Below, piece after piece: positions 1-10,947 of a stretch of 64,000 nt of DNA. The notes under the pieces were generated by a model, which saw nothing but the letters and a program-made list of their open reading frames with translations, had not been told where the DNA came from and did not search any database. Each line of letters starts with the position of its first letter. The first letter of the stretch is position 1. A program made the position numbers and the translations under genes. The DNA comes from Pyrrhosoma nymphula (taxonomy: Eukaryota; Arthropoda; Insecta; Odonata; Coenagrionidae): assembly GCA_963573305.1 (NCBI GenBank), contig OY754330.1:558001-622000 (forward strand), written 5' to 3'.

Positions 1-1660
1 TTCAAAATGCAAGTGAAAATTCCATTTTCTCAGCTGGAGGCTTCTCTTCAAATTAGTAAAACATAAGTCAAACTGTGGAGCATTTTTGCGACCCTATATA
101 TATCTAAAATATCATATTTCTGGAAGGGTACGATAAATTTCAATGTTATCTCACGATAAAATATTTTAACAATGCACTTATTTGGTAAGCATTAAACAGA
201 GCTGGAACTACAGTGGTCATAAAACATAATTTCTTAACTTTAAATTAAGAACCTTATTCGAACATTCCATTGTTTGGACACCAGTTCATTTTTAAGCAAG
301 TAAAATTATTTCCCATTGAATTTAAGAATTACATCAAGGTTTCTGCACATAATTGCAAACTGGGATATTAAAAAAAATAACTGAATGATAGCTTTAAAGA
401 TTATGAAGTAATGGATTTTCATGGAAACTCTAAAAAAAATCGTGGATTCCTCCTTGTTTTTCCAGGGAGTTTCTCAATCCTTAGTTTTTTCCTAATTTTC
501 CCACACGGCTAGCCACCACCACCACGAGTAATAAAACTACACTGGATAACTCAAAGAGCAGAGCTTCTTGTAGCCCATTTTAACACCACTATTATTCTTG
601 TGACACACATGATTCACTTTACATTTAACTGATCACAAGTCCAATAAATTAAAACAATACTTTTCACTTTGACTAAAATCTCGGAGATGAAATCACAGCA
701 ACAGAATTTCATACATGCTCTTGTGAGGAAGCCAATCAATTGCGGATGATGGGTAATAATAGACCATCAAGTATAAAGCCAACAGCGTCTAGGTCATCAT
801 ATTTAAGAAATAACGAAAAGAAAAAGCAATCACAACAAGAAAAATACCTTCACACTGCAACTATAGCAATTCCTTTCTTAGCATGAAATCCATCTTAACT
901 GAATGTAGTCAATATCAATATAGTATAAATAAGACAGATTTTCTGGTTTTATAAGAGGTTGTAGATGAATTTTTCCTTTTCCTAAAACTTATTTTTACAC
1001 TATTTCATCTCAGAAGTATAGGCTTACTATTCGGAGAACAGTCATTTTCAAAATGCTGTTTGTTTTAGAAAATGTACCAGAAATTCTCCAGTACTTTAAT
1101 GATAGGCAACGAGAGGTAAAAGTTGTTTTACATCTGTTTGCAGTATTAAAGGTAATAATGTTTTATTTTAGGACAAAAACTGCTAACTTTATTTGTAGTT
1201 TCAATGATTACACGTAAAATTGGCATGTACGTATGCACTTTTAAAAACAAAGCTGCATCACTCATTATATAAATGGTTTGAGACTACATTTTCAGCCATG
1301 TAATACCCATTATTCATACATGTATCGTTTCTGACTTACAACAAATTCAAATTACAACCAAGTCTTCAGAATGTACCCTGATCATAAGTTGGGGAGTACC
1401 TGTATATGTGCGAATCTCATTTTTTTGAAAAAAATGAGCAAATGAGAGTATAAAATCTACTTCTGGAAATTTAGCTAAATGACTTTGAGTTGTGGGGAAT
1501 ATCTGTAGCCTTCTTCCCAGTTCAAATGCCAGTAGCAATAAATTAAAACTGTAATCATGGGCATCACCAGCAACAGAAACCAATAAACACCCATTTGTCT
1601 ATTACTATTGATTAACTCTATCCTAGCTGAAAGCACAACACATTGGTATGTCTTATACTT
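1..1660. other. AT-rich stretch without a recognisable gene
   Basis: No exon, RNA gene or repeat with clear ends was recognised. The 3' half of the minus-strand MFSD10-like gene should continue leftwards from 2559, but no segment here resembles the later transporter helices. A 78-codon open frame at 1347-1583 (minus) has no family features and no splice context. The stretch is best read as part of a further MFSD10 intron; the remaining exons probably lie beyond the left edge. Confidence 0.5.
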
Positions 1661-2241
1661 ACTCTTACTCCGGGGGCCATTGAAAACTAAGTATGTCTTT
1701 TGGCCTCACCAATAAGCCCTTCTATCCTCTGCCATCTCCAATTCTGCTCCCATCTTTCTCAAATCGTTCTCTACTTGTCCTTTCCACCTCTATCTATCTT
1801 TGTCTCCCTGATGGTCTCCTTCCTTGAAGTCTTCCTTCCCATGCTCTCTTTACCATAGCATTTTCATCCCTTAGCAGGACATGGCCCAGCCATCTTAATC
1901 TCGACTTGCTTCTGACTACTGCGACAATGTCTGTTATTTTATACAGCTCTCTTATTTCTGTCTCTTTTTATTAACCATTTGTCTCCTTCTAAGGTAGGGT
2001 CAAATATTCTTCTTGATACTTTATTTTCAAAAGTAATGAATTTCTTTTGTGACTCCTTTGTAAGGGTCCAAACCTCCGAGCCATATAACAATACTGGCTG
2101 TACCATCATTTTATATATTCGTATTTTAGTGCCCCTTGACAGAAGTTTACTTATACGACACAGTTTCAGGCAATACTTTGTGGAAGTCAATCATACTGGG
2201 AGTAAAGGATTGAACACTGCAGCTTCCACTTAGATATTTAT

Positions 2242-2290
2242 TAAACACGACCATGGTTTCGTAGCGGTGCTACATCATCAGGTGTACTGT
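2242..2290 (-). ncRNA. Candidate type I hammerhead ribozyme, left arm
   Basis: On the minus strand the order is: ACAC (stem I), CTGATGA (2281-2275), GTAGC/ACC/GCTAC (stem-loop II), GAAA (2260-2257), ACC-AT-GGT (minimal, self-complementary stem III), then C as cleavage base and GTGT pairing back to ACAC. All conserved core bases are present. One unpaired T sits between CTGATGA and stem II. The very short stem III would favour dimeric action, as described for Penelope-type hammerheads. Activity is not shown. Confidence 0.6.
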
Positions 2291-2333
2291 CACCTGATGA
2301 TGTAGCACCGCTACGAAACCATGGTCGTATTTA
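2289..2333 (+). ncRNA. Candidate hammerhead ribozyme, right arm
   Basis: This is the inverted copy on the plus strand: CTGATGA at 2294-2300, the GTAGC/GCTAC stem-loop, GAAA at 2315-2318, ACC-AT-GGT and C at 2326. Stem I is weaker than in the other arm because the base after GTA breaks the pairing (GTAT instead of GTGT). The core is intact, but activity is less likely than for the minus-strand copy. Confidence 0.5.
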
Positions 2334-2558
2334 ATAAATATCTAAGTGGAAGCTGCAGTGTTCAATCCTTTACTCCCAGAAGTTTACTTTTAAAAAGCTT
2401 AATTAGACTCCAGGATGTCCCGTCCGCTACTGTTATTCTGCTAAAAATTTCAGTCTCCTCTCTGTTGTCATGCGTTAATGTTAATCCTAGATACTTGGAT
2501 TGATGGTATGGCATATGATTGAAAACCCCTATGAAATGACCAACTGAATATGACTCAC

Positions 2559-2744
2559 CTTAGGCAAAGTTTCCTTGAAGAAGGCAAGCACAAATATCAA
2601 GTCTGTGCAGGCTAGGAAGAGGGCAAATGAAGCTGGCACCATGAACCAGCTTCCACCAGTCTGGGAGTGGGACCAACGTGCAAAGCCAGCACCAATAATA
2701 GGCCCCAGGATGAAGCCAATCGAGAAGGCAATCCCCACAAGGGC
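2559..2744 (-). CDS. MFSD10-like transporter, fifth coding exon in window
   Basis: This exon encodes 62 residues beginning ALVGIAFSIGF and ending FFKETLPK. The acceptor is cctgcag before 2744 and the donor CCTAAG|gtgagt follows at 2558; both junctions are phase 0. It contains GFILGPIIGAGFA, the glycine/proline-rich helix-5 pattern (motif C) of drug:H+ antiporters of the major facilitator superfamily, followed by a hydrophobic helix. The order of helices matches vertebrate MFSD10/TETRAN, as does the FxxETLP loop after helix 6. The rest of the protein (a second six-helix bundle, roughly 200 residues) is not in the window. Confidence 0.93.
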
Positions 2745-2866
2745 CTGCAGGGAAGATGCACATGTTACACATTCAAAATATCCACTTTTGGCAGCAGATT
2801 GATTTCACGAGTTCCCTCTGGCTATGTTCTATTTTGCTGTGACTTCAGCCACAGGAGTAGACTTAC

Positions 2867-3025
2867 CATGCCCTTGGCTCTGGCAGCAGGCGTTGAGACA
2901 TCCGTGATGATAGCCATGGAGAGAGAGACATTGCCTTTGCTTATGCCACCAACAAATCGTGCCAGCACAAAAAGGGCAAAGTTGCTGGAGAGCACCCATA
3001 GGATATATGAGAAGGCAATGCCAGA
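2867..3025 (-). CDS. MFSD10-like transporter, fourth coding exon
   Basis: This exon encodes 53 residues, with acceptor tctctag before 3025 and donor ATG|gtaagt at 2866, phase 0 at both ends. It holds a transmembrane helix (SYILWVLSSNFALFVLARF) and the stretch VGGISKGNVSLSMAII, which is near-diagnostic for MFSD10, then TPAARAKGM leading into the next exon. It lies 122 bp upstream of the fifth exon but about 19 kb downstream of the third. No frameshift or stop is present, so the exon looks functional. Confidence 0.95.
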
Positions 3026-3936
3026 CTAGAGACAAAAAAGCCAACAATGAATGATCCAGTTCTCAAATACAGGTTTCTAAATAGTGACAACTGATTTGTT
3101 GAACGAGTGTGCAACAATATTATGATAGTACACAGTTATAACAGATCCGACAGAAAAATTTTTCAATAACAGATTATGGTATACCAGGGCAAGCATAACC
3201 CCACATATTTAACAAAAGGAAACTTAGGGAATCTACGTAGTCCATTTCCAAATGTTATATCAAACTTAAGTCATACTTTTTTTTATAAGTTCATATCATA
3301 CATCCTATACATATATTCTACAAATAAGATAATCATTACCTCTCTTTCATCTGAGAAAAAAGGAGCTTAAAAGTTTCCTTCTTTTTAACATTGGGGAGCA
3401 GGCCTAGTATGCCGTTATGAAGTATAATAAGAGCTTTTATTCTCAGTCATCTCCTCATTTATCTCAGCAAAGTTTATTTTTTTCACATACAAAATTTCAC
3501 AAGGTTACCTGATTACCAACTATTTGTAGAACGTGTAACTAACCGTAGCCAACTTTAAGTCAAAGAATTGTTCGTTTTGTTCACTTCATCTCACACGGCT
3601 AGTAAATAGAGAGCTTCAATTCTCCCTCCTTGTCCACAAATGATAAAATCAGGCTTGTAAGGCTTCAAGTATCATTTGAGAGGTGTTTCCACAAGCTATG
3701 TAATCATCATTCATCATCTCATATTACACACATAAGATAATTTTTATTTCCATCTTTGAATGATTCTCTTCCCCAAAATGGCCCTTTTATCGCTGAATGA
3801 CATTGATGGAAAACACTACTTGCGGCATACATAGGATCTATCCCAAATGTTCCGGTAATGAATTTCCACAACCGGCCATGTACGCCTGTGTGCCGTGGCT
3901 CCTAGTGGAAAAAGTGGTTGGGATCTTAGCTAGAGA

Positions 3937-4435
3937 ATGCCATCATCCACTCTTGCCCGCGGTCAGTGGATAAGGGAAGATCCTGCTCAGCGCAAAGTGT
4001 GTCACCATACCCTCATCGTAAAAATGATGATGCAGAATTTGGAGCCGCATAACACAGTTAAATTTCGCATTCAACTGAGTAAAAATGGCACGGATACGCT
4101 AAAAATGCTTAGGCAAGCCTTCAGGGAGGATGCAATGTCACAGAACCGAGCTTTCAAGTAGCACAAGGTGTTTTGAGAGGGTCGATGATTATGAGCGCTT
4201 GGGACGCCCGTCAACGGCAAAAACTGACTCTACGAGAGGTCCCCGTTGAAACATTTCAGGGAGACTGCGAGGGGCGTGGGTGTCAAGCGTTGAATGAAAA
4301 CGTGCATCGAGTTGGGAGGAGAGTGCTTTGAAAAGTTCTAAAGAGATTGTAAAGTTTTTGTTCAATAAATGATTTTTTTTTAATTACTGGAACTTTTGAA
4401 AAAAAAAATTACCGAAACTTTTAGGGCTGACCTTG
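3937..4435 (+). mobile_element. mariner-like element, deleted remnant
   Basis: The plus-strand frame from about 4025 matches a mariner transposase N-terminus: MMQNLEPHNTVKFRIQL, then LKMLRQAFREDAMSQNRAF and a degraded W-H-K-x-F region with stops. After about 100 codons the sequence jumps to a 3' untranslated-like tail and ends GGGCTGACCTTG followed by TA at 4436-4437, as in mariner terminal repeats. The catalytic D,D34D core is missing and I see no matching left terminus, so this is an internally deleted, 5'-truncated copy. Confidence 0.7.
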
Positions 4436-4437
4436 TA

Positions 4438-5010
4438 CCATGAATGAAACTGAGAATGGTGCCTCGGATATTAGGACAATTGAGTAATCAAATGAGCCAT
4501 TTATACTAACACGATAGAACTGATGACAGTATGACAGATAAGTAAGAATGCTAATGAAAGACAGGCTAAGAGGGTCTGATTTGAAGAATTGTAAAATACA
4601 TAGGCAAAATGCCTTGAGGAGAGAGAGAATGACACACTGGAGTACACAAGATATGAGTGAAGGAGAGAGAAATTATTAAATAAATGCAAATGAAGTACTA
4701 CTAGGCACGAGTAGGGCAGGAAGGTGTTACTGCACAGGAAGTGAGGAGTGGGAAGATCAGCAATGGATAGAGGAGCGATGGCATTCTGAAGGCTTTGACG
4801 GAAGGGGAAATGTTAGCATGGTGGGGGTTACTTAGGGTCCATGAAAGGAACGGTAAGACTGGGGAAAATGGCTTATGGCCTAAGTTCATTTTTGGATAGT
4901 TCCTAATCTCAAGTAAATATTCCCTCCATTTCTTATTCCTTGTATACACTTTGTTCTCGTCGTTTGACATGTTTGTTGTGTACCTTAATGCTCCTCGACA
5001 AGCTTAACCC
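4438..5010. other. No feature recognised
   Basis: About 570 bp of intron sequence. Open frames at 4501-4689 and 4701-4970 (minus) show no domain, splice context or repeat relationship. Confidence 0.4.
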
Positions 5011-5731
5011 TGTAACATAATTGAATCCCAGCCAAGTTAATATATTTGAATCCCAGCAACCGCTAATTTAACATATTTGTATATTTAGCCGTTAAATATT
5101 TTAACGAGTAACAATTATGCTAACGTGACCGTTGAACAGTTTTAAGTATTAACAATTACCCTACAGCGACCACAACCTGGGTGCATGATCAAAATAAAAC
5201 GAAACAATAGCCGATAGCACCAAAAGCAGTATTGTTTAAAGTCATGAACACCTGCGCGCGAAGGGAAACGAAGGGAAATTCCTTCTAGAACATTCGAACA
5301 AAAGGATGGAGCGAATATCTATATATACATGCGAGGTACTCCACTCGAGGCTGGGGGTTTTAACAATCGACCTAGTGAGAGGTCAAATCCACGCCACTCG
5401 CTGCAGTGAATTAATGCCATAGAGACCATAGGCCAAATAGAAGAAGTATTGATAAAACAGTGGTTTCTGGTACGAGGGAGTATTTGCCGTACTGTAAGAG
5501 CAAGGTCAACTGAAACTACCCGCGACATAAGCTGGGAGCAGTCATCTTTGCGGCCGAATACCTGTAGTGAGACAGCGGAGGACGTTAACTGCGTGATTTC
5601 TTAGCCAGCCCAGGGATCAGCGCAAAGCATGTGTGTCACAACGACATCCCTGAAAGAAGTCACTGAATGTATGTAATCATAAGCAATTGGTAAGGGGTGT
5701 TTATTTGTTCAGTGAATATATTTGTGTTACA
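5011..5731. repeat. Possible solo LTR
   Basis: A 721-bp block begins TGTAACATAA and ends TTGTGTTACA, giving TG...CA ends with a short inverted match. It has a TATATATAC box near 5321 and is more GC-balanced than the flanks. The immediate flanks do not show a convincing 4-6 bp duplication and no internal region is present. A solo LTR from an unrelated family is plausible but unproven. Confidence 0.35.
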
Positions 5732-7429
5732 GTGAAGTGTGCCGTGAAGGTAAAATAGAAATTCCCAATTGGAATAATCGCTGAGGCCCAAAAGGCGAAG
5801 AAACCCATGTGATAAACTGACAAAGGTTACAAATACACTAAGAAATTGTGATTAATGTATAATATGTTTGTTTTCAATTGAAGTATTGTATTCCAAATAA
5901 GTTAGTACGGGCAATTTTCTAACATTTTATGTGGAGGGAAATACAATTTTGAAAATAAATAGAGTTCATAAGTCAAAAGGAACAGAAAAAGTGTTATTTA
6001 TTCAATTAGTAGAATAATCATCCTTAAACGATAAGATATATAGAAAGGGGTTATTTAACAACCCTTAAAGTGCCAGCGTCGCTATAGGAGACTCTCGAAA
6101 ACTGTCCCAAAAGTGCCAGCGTCGCCTATAGCGACGCTAAGTTTAGAGTTGGTTTATTCATAGTGAACACAATTCCTTGCCGTAATTTTTTTAAATATTT
6201 TAGCTTCGTAATGTTCTACGAACCTTATGCTACTCAAATTCACTTTTTTAATGCAATTGGCAATTTAAATCTCTTTTAAATACTTAGTGTTAAGTTAAAA
6301 GGCACTTTCACCACGCTCTTATTTGCTTAGTGTTTTTCTCTGCATTTTTCATTGGAAAATACTCATAATTCACACATGTTATGTCCCAATATCTTTTTCT
6401 CTTTGTATAATCTTCTACAAGGATCTCCACAACATTATTTTATGGGAAACTGGGAAAAAATAGATAGGTAATCAGTCCTGGATACGTGGTGTTTTTGATA
6501 CGAATGCTTTCTTCTCAGGCGTGCATATTCCGCCTTTGTATGACTGAGATGGTGCCACTCATGAATCTTTTGTGGCGCGAAAGATTCTGACAATGAGAGA
6601 CACTGCAGGCGAAAACAAATTTGCCTCCGGCCTGACCCAGAAAGATTAGGCCAGCGGCTACATTGTTTCTGACTCGGATGTCTTTTGGTCAACAGTCGCA
6701 TAGGTAGTGATTTCAGTGACGGGCAAAGTGGAGGGTTCCGTTTGGGATAATTATGTATTTATGACTTGGGAGTGTCTGAGCAAGGCCATCTGGTCTGAGT
6801 CATGCGTTTGGGTTAGCAATTTCAATGAAAACTCTTTCGGTGACAGGAATAGTGGAGGATGCCGTAGAAAGCAGTCGCATTTAGGAGAGAGCAAGATACG
6901 CATGCTATCTAGGTTTCTTATTTCCTACCGAAATTTGCGTGTGATACAAACGAATGTTTTTTTATTTACGATGAAAGTTTTTTTTTCTCTATAATGAGTG
7001 AAGTGCAGTAAAGAAAGAAAAATATCGAACAATATTGGTTAAGGTGAGTTTTCGTCTCTCCACTGAAAACACCGTCATCGGAAACCGATGAGAGTGAAGA
7101 CGACTGGAGGGAAAGAGATGGGGAAGACTTAACCACGTCAGCAGCATGCCGAAGTTCAAGGTTCGAAGCACATTCCACTCTATGATTCTGCACCAATAGT
7201 GTACTTTCGACTTTTTTCACCAATACTCTCCTGAGGATAATGGTCACTGAAATGAACAGATATGCAGAACAGTATCTCCACTTACACAAGGCAAGACCTT
7301 CTCCCCGAATTCAAGAGCATGACTTTGGAAGCCGGCGACTGTGGCAAGAAATTAAAGCATTTCTTGCTTGAATTTTGAATAAAGGGATAGTTACTAAGCC
7401 CAGCATTTCTAGTTACTAGTCCAACAGTA

Positions 7430-8389
7430 CGAGGGGGGACCCAAAAATAACCGGACACAATTTTTGTAAATATCAGAATTTATTTTTTTGAGTTCGAAAC
7501 GTTAGTCACCTTCAAAGTACTCTCGATTAACGCTTATGCATTGGTTCAAACGTTTTTTCCACTGCGCGAAACACCTTTGGTACTCGTTCTTTCCGATGCC
7601 TTGCAGCACCACCTTCGATTCTCTTTTCACCTCCGGAATGTCTGCAAAACGTTTTCCTTTCAGCTCTTTTTTCATTCGGGAGAACAAAAATAAATCACAA
7701 AGTGCTAGACCTGGTGATTAGGGTGGGTGAGGAAGCGATGTCATGCGGTTTTTCGCCAAAAAATCACGCACCGAAAAGGCTGTGTGAGCTGGTGCATTGT
7801 CGTGGTGGAAGAACCAGTCCCCACTCCGCCACAAATCGCGCCGTTTCAATTCGTCTCATTTGCAATTCTTCAGCTAAAATGCGCTGCACTGAACTCCACG
7901 AAAGACCAGATGGTTCAGCGAGTTCATCAATAGTACGCCTTCTATCCTGGTACACAAGCGCATGAATTTTTTCCACGTTTTCATCAGTACTGGACGTGGA
8001 AGGGCGGCCCAGGCGTTGAAGTCTTCGATCGCCATGTTGCCGTGTTTGAATCGCAAATGCCACTCATAAACTTGAGTTCCTTTCAAGGCGTGTTCTCTAT
8101 AAGCTGTAGACAACATATCAACCACATCCGACGCACTTTTACTGAGCAGAAAACAAAATTTAAACGCTGCACGCTGTTCTCGAATATCAGCCATTTCCAA
8201 AATCGAAGAGGTCGATAAACTCGTCGAACGAAAACTGTCACAGGGGCTCGCTACAACCATGTAAAAGGACACCGCTTGCAACAAATGACTCAGGAGAGGT
8301 TACTTAACACCCATCCAGTGGGAGAAGCCCGAACTACAAGAGCGACGCACGCAGCGAATTCCGACCGGTTATTTTTGGGTCCCCCCTCG
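7430..8389 (-). mobile_element. mariner element with internal deletion
   Basis: A 960-bp element has inverted ends CGAGGGGGGACCCAAAAATA (left) and its complement (right), flanked by TA at 7428-7429 and 8390-8391, a classic Tc1/mariner target. The ends extend over a shared CCGGTTATTTTTGGGTCCC-like sequence. Length is below the usual 1.3 kb because the middle of the transposase gene is missing. It is inserted in the coding part of a piggyBac transposase. Confidence 0.85.
7502..8194 (-). pseudogene. mariner transposase, internally deleted
   Basis: The start at 8194 gives MADIREQRAAFKFCFLLSKS, the helix-turn-helix N-terminus of a mariner transposase, followed by a frameshift into QRLGRPSTSS and RRTIDELAEPSGLSWSSVQR. 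Sequence then jumps to the FHHDNAPAHT region, with the second catalytic aspartate, and the C-terminal RMKKELKGKRFADIPEV. The segment carrying the first catalytic aspartate is deleted, and a stop interrupts the region before the third aspartate. It cannot encode active transposase but may still be mobilised if the ends are intact. Confidence 0.8.
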
Positions 8390-9992
8390 TAAATGCTTGG
8401 AGACACCATGTTCAGAAACATGTTTTCCCGTAACCAATTTCAAATTTTGCTCAAAGTTTTCCATCCTATTGATAATTCAGAAATTCCCCTTAGTGTGACC
8501 CATACTCTAAGTTCCAGCCCATTATGGACCATGCCAATAAAATATTTTGGCATTACTACATCCCTCACCAGTAACAGTATATAAATGAAAGTTTAGTTGG
8601 AACCAAATCCCACAGCAGGTTACTGCAGTACATACTGGAGTACATACTTATCTCAATAAGCTTCATCATCGTTGAGGAATTAGTTTTTGATGATGAGTGA
8701 CTCTGTATCACACTTAAGTGTAAAATGTGAAAATGGCTTGCAATGTAAATGCATTAGAAAGCATAATTTGTTTAATATACCTACATTGTAAATTACTTTT
8801 GAGTGGAACGAATCATTGTAAAATCAAAAAAATGTATGCTATAAGCAGACAAAGTTTTTCTCCTTCTCTCTTTGAACTTGTAAATTTGACGTGATTTCTA
8901 CGTGAGAATTTGGATTCATGATTTTGTGATATGTTTCTTTTGAATAAATCTAAATCTGATTAGGATAATAGTTTAATTTTGTTAATTAAATGTAAAACGC
9001 TTGCATAACACACAAAAATGTGAACAAATCAGTTGTGATCATTATTTCATTATACATTCAGTAAATGTTCCATTCTTCTTCCGGGTATCTGCCACGTCGT
9101 TGTGTTTTTCTGACGTTTCTCCTCCCTCCAACAGAAACTCAACAGATTATATATTTGAGCTACTAAGTACTCAATGTCTGATTACCATTTGTCTGATTTA
9201 TGATATTCATTTTTCAAAGGTTTTGAGTTGAATCTTGGAGGGATCATAAATTTTGCTCTTTTGATAATTGTTTTCAATAAATAATAGACAAAGCAGTCAA
9301 AAATTTTTGTCTTTGATAAAATCAATACCTAAGTATTCTTTGAAAACATGTATAAATCTTATTAAATCGTGCACGTATAATTTTACAATATTGATTTTAA
9401 GTAATGGCAATACATTTTGCGATAAGAATTATAATTTTAAACTAATTGAATATTGTTTCCATTGCTAAATAATTAATGAAATGGTAAACAAAAAAATATA
9501 GGCATCTGTTATCTATACACTGTCCAAATTTCACTAATTAATCATAAAAAATTTTCTTTTAAATGACATTTTATTGAAAGTCTGCAATTTTCATGAAAAT
9601 CCCTTGGCACTTATGAGGTAGGTACCTTAATGGATTTTCGGTTGGCACTCAAAGGGTTAATGCCTATGTGTTAGGCAAACAGTGCAAAAATTTACTATTA
9701 CATATACAAATGTTTCTGTAAGGGTTTTTTTGTTTGTTTTTGTTAATGCTTTGTAAGGGTTCCTAAATTTCTTCTGTACCTATGACAATGTTCTATGTCT
9801 CTAATAGTACCAACAGAACAATACATCAATTATTATGATGAAGAGGGGGGAGCAATGGGAATATTATATATCGTAGTGATGGGTTGAATCCAAAATTTAT
9901 CAAATCCGAGTCTCTTTTTTTTATCGAATCCCAGACATCGAATCTCGAATCCTTATTTCAGAAAACTAAGAATTCCAGTTACTTTTCAATGC

Positions 9993-10185
9993 CAATAGAG
10001 TATTTGCACAATTTTTAAAAACGACGTCAAAGGTAGCTTTGGTGCATAAAAACCATAAATCCAAAATTTTACAGTTATTAATTTCCTACTTTTTTAACAA
10101 GAGGCGATTTAAAATCATATTTCGAGCCTTGCGCACAAACGGACCACGGCCACATTGAATCTGCTGTGACGTAATCGCGCTTAGT
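9993..10185 (+). repeat. Left inverted end of the THAP/YqaJ element
   Basis: Contains CAATAGAGTATTTGCA (16-base exact match to the complement of 18465-18480) and GACGTAATCGCGCTTAGT (15 of 18 matches to the complement of 18268-18285). It lies just upstream of the THAP start codon, so it probably also contains that gene's promoter. Confidence 0.55.
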
Positions 10186-10272
10186 CTGCTATCGTTGTCG
10201 GGTTTGTTTACATACGTTCTGTGTTGTATTCACTGCCTTGAGCTGTAAATATCTAGTTTAACAGACTAAATA

Positions 10273-10524
10273 GTGCGGAAATACGCCATGCAGAAGCCAG
10301 GTGATATCCATGGCAAAACTAGTGCAAAAATGAAGAGCAACAATGCATATTGTTTCGTGCCATTATGCAAAAGTACGCGGATATCAACTCCAGATAAAGT
10401 ATTCGTCAACGTGCCAATTAACCCGTCATTGCGAAAGAAGTGGCTCATAGCAGCTCAGAGAGACTTGAAGAAGATGCCTTTAGCTGCATCAACCCATTTA
10501 CGCTACTGTGCCGATCATTTCAAT
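10273..10524 (+). CDS. THAP-domain protein, exon 1
   Basis: This exon gives 84 codons ending ADHFN at the donor AAT|GTAAGT. It holds most of a THAP zinc finger: CFVPLC (first two zinc cysteines, C-x4-C), a KWLIAAQRDL helix with the conserved tryptophan, and RYCADHF (C-x2-H, the second zinc pair). THAP domains bind DNA and are shared by cellular factors and P-type transposases. No stop or frameshift is present. The methionine at codon 20 (MKSNNAYCFVPLC) may be the real start because THAP fingers usually begin within a few residues of the N-terminus. Confidence 0.75.
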
Positions 10525-10947
10525 GTAAGTAAATGGAACACTTTATTCCACTCGAGAGTAAAGCTCCTAACTTATGTACCTACTCTTTCAGGAATGTTAC
10601 GATTAATTACTGGAACTTACAAGACTACAATCATTCCATAATTATATTCCGTTCTCAGTGGAAACATGTTTTAATGTATATAACCGGTTTGCAAAAATAG
10701 AATTTACTTAAAGGTGATCACAAAGAGTGTTATAGATTGCAATTTTGGAGCTTACACGATATGAACCCCATTATTAACAGTTCTACATGGTATTTAAATA
10801 TAGTTATTGCTGCCAATTCACAGATTGATGCACAAATAATAATTAACACGAATCATGCACAAAAACTAACTGTTTTACATCCTGATATAAATAAGCTACC
10901 TATTATTGTGTATATTTACATTAATTTTTTTAATTTCTTTCCTGCAG

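Larger units (their letters stand above)
2153..2377. repeat. Fold-back insertion with two hammerhead-like cores (Penelope/retrozyme-like)
   Basis: Positions 2196-2284 and 2291-2379 are inverted copies (88 of 89 positions match), separated by the six bases TACTGT. The insertion interrupts the LINE fragment and is flanked by the 12-bp direct repeat AGAAGTTTACTT (2141-2152 and 2378-2389), which looks like a target-site duplication. Each arm contains CTGATGA, a short stem, GAAA and a GGTC cleavage-like site, in head-to-head arrangement. Penelope-like elements are known to carry minimal hammerhead ribozymes in their terminal repeats and to make variable target duplications; the assignment to that group is inference. 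Confidence 0.65.
1665..2510 (-). mobile_element. RTE-like LINE, 3' (C-terminal) fragment
   Basis: Read on the minus strand, three pieces match the tail of an RTE-type endonuclease/reverse-transcriptase polyprotein: a thumb region ending in LLYGSEVWTL (about 2070), a following FENKVSRRIF motif, and a distal R-L-x-W-x-G-H-V type segment near 1880. The frame is broken by stops and frameshifts, so it is dead. It is 5' truncated, as LINEs usually are. A 225-bp fold-back (2153-2377) has inserted into the reverse-transcriptase C-terminal region and is flanked by a 12-bp target duplication. Family assignment rests on motif recognition; another LINE clade is possible. Confidence 0.6.
7070..8585 (+). 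pseudogene. piggyBac transposase fragments (split)
   Basis: The left piece has an acidic SDDG/ESEDD-like N-terminal stretch, then MVTEMNRYAEQYLHLHKARP and RLWQEIKAFLA, patterns of the piggyBac DDE_Tnp_1_7 domain. The right piece resumes with MLGDTMFRNMFSRNQFQILL and VFHPIDNSEIP, the characteristic S-R-N-x-F-x-x-LL block. The mariner at 7430-8389 sits exactly between them. Stops and frameshifts break both parts. The catalytic aspartates and the C-terminal cysteine-rich finger are not recognisable. Confidence 0.7.
6059..9656 (+). mobile_element. piggyBac-like element, decayed, with nested mariner
   Basis: The ends read TTAA-caaCCCTTAAAGTGCC on the left (TTAA at 6055-6058) and GGCACTCAAAGGG-TTAA on the right (TTAA at 9657-9660). 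TTAA targets and CCCTTTGAGTGCC-type ends are piggyBac hallmarks. A second copy of the AGTGCCAGCGTCGC motif near 6112 gives a subterminal repeat. Pieces of a transposase lie at 7070-7427 and 8392-8585 with the mariner 7430-8389 between them. Reading frames contain stops, so it is dead. The left TTAA is three bases away from the expected tip, which I take as mutation. Confidence 0.7.

Noticed and set aside
1347..1583. Missing MFSD10 exon
   Set aside because: The translated sequence lacks transporter helices and splice-site phase; it does not match the expected second half.
5319..5528. Coding exon in the putative LTR
   Set aside because: 69 codons with no recognisable domain; the TATA and TG/CA ends suggest regulatory repeat sequence instead.
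9268..9468. AT-rich open frame near the right end of the first piggyBac
   Set aside because: Composition-driven; no similarity to the cysteine-rich piggyBac C-terminus.
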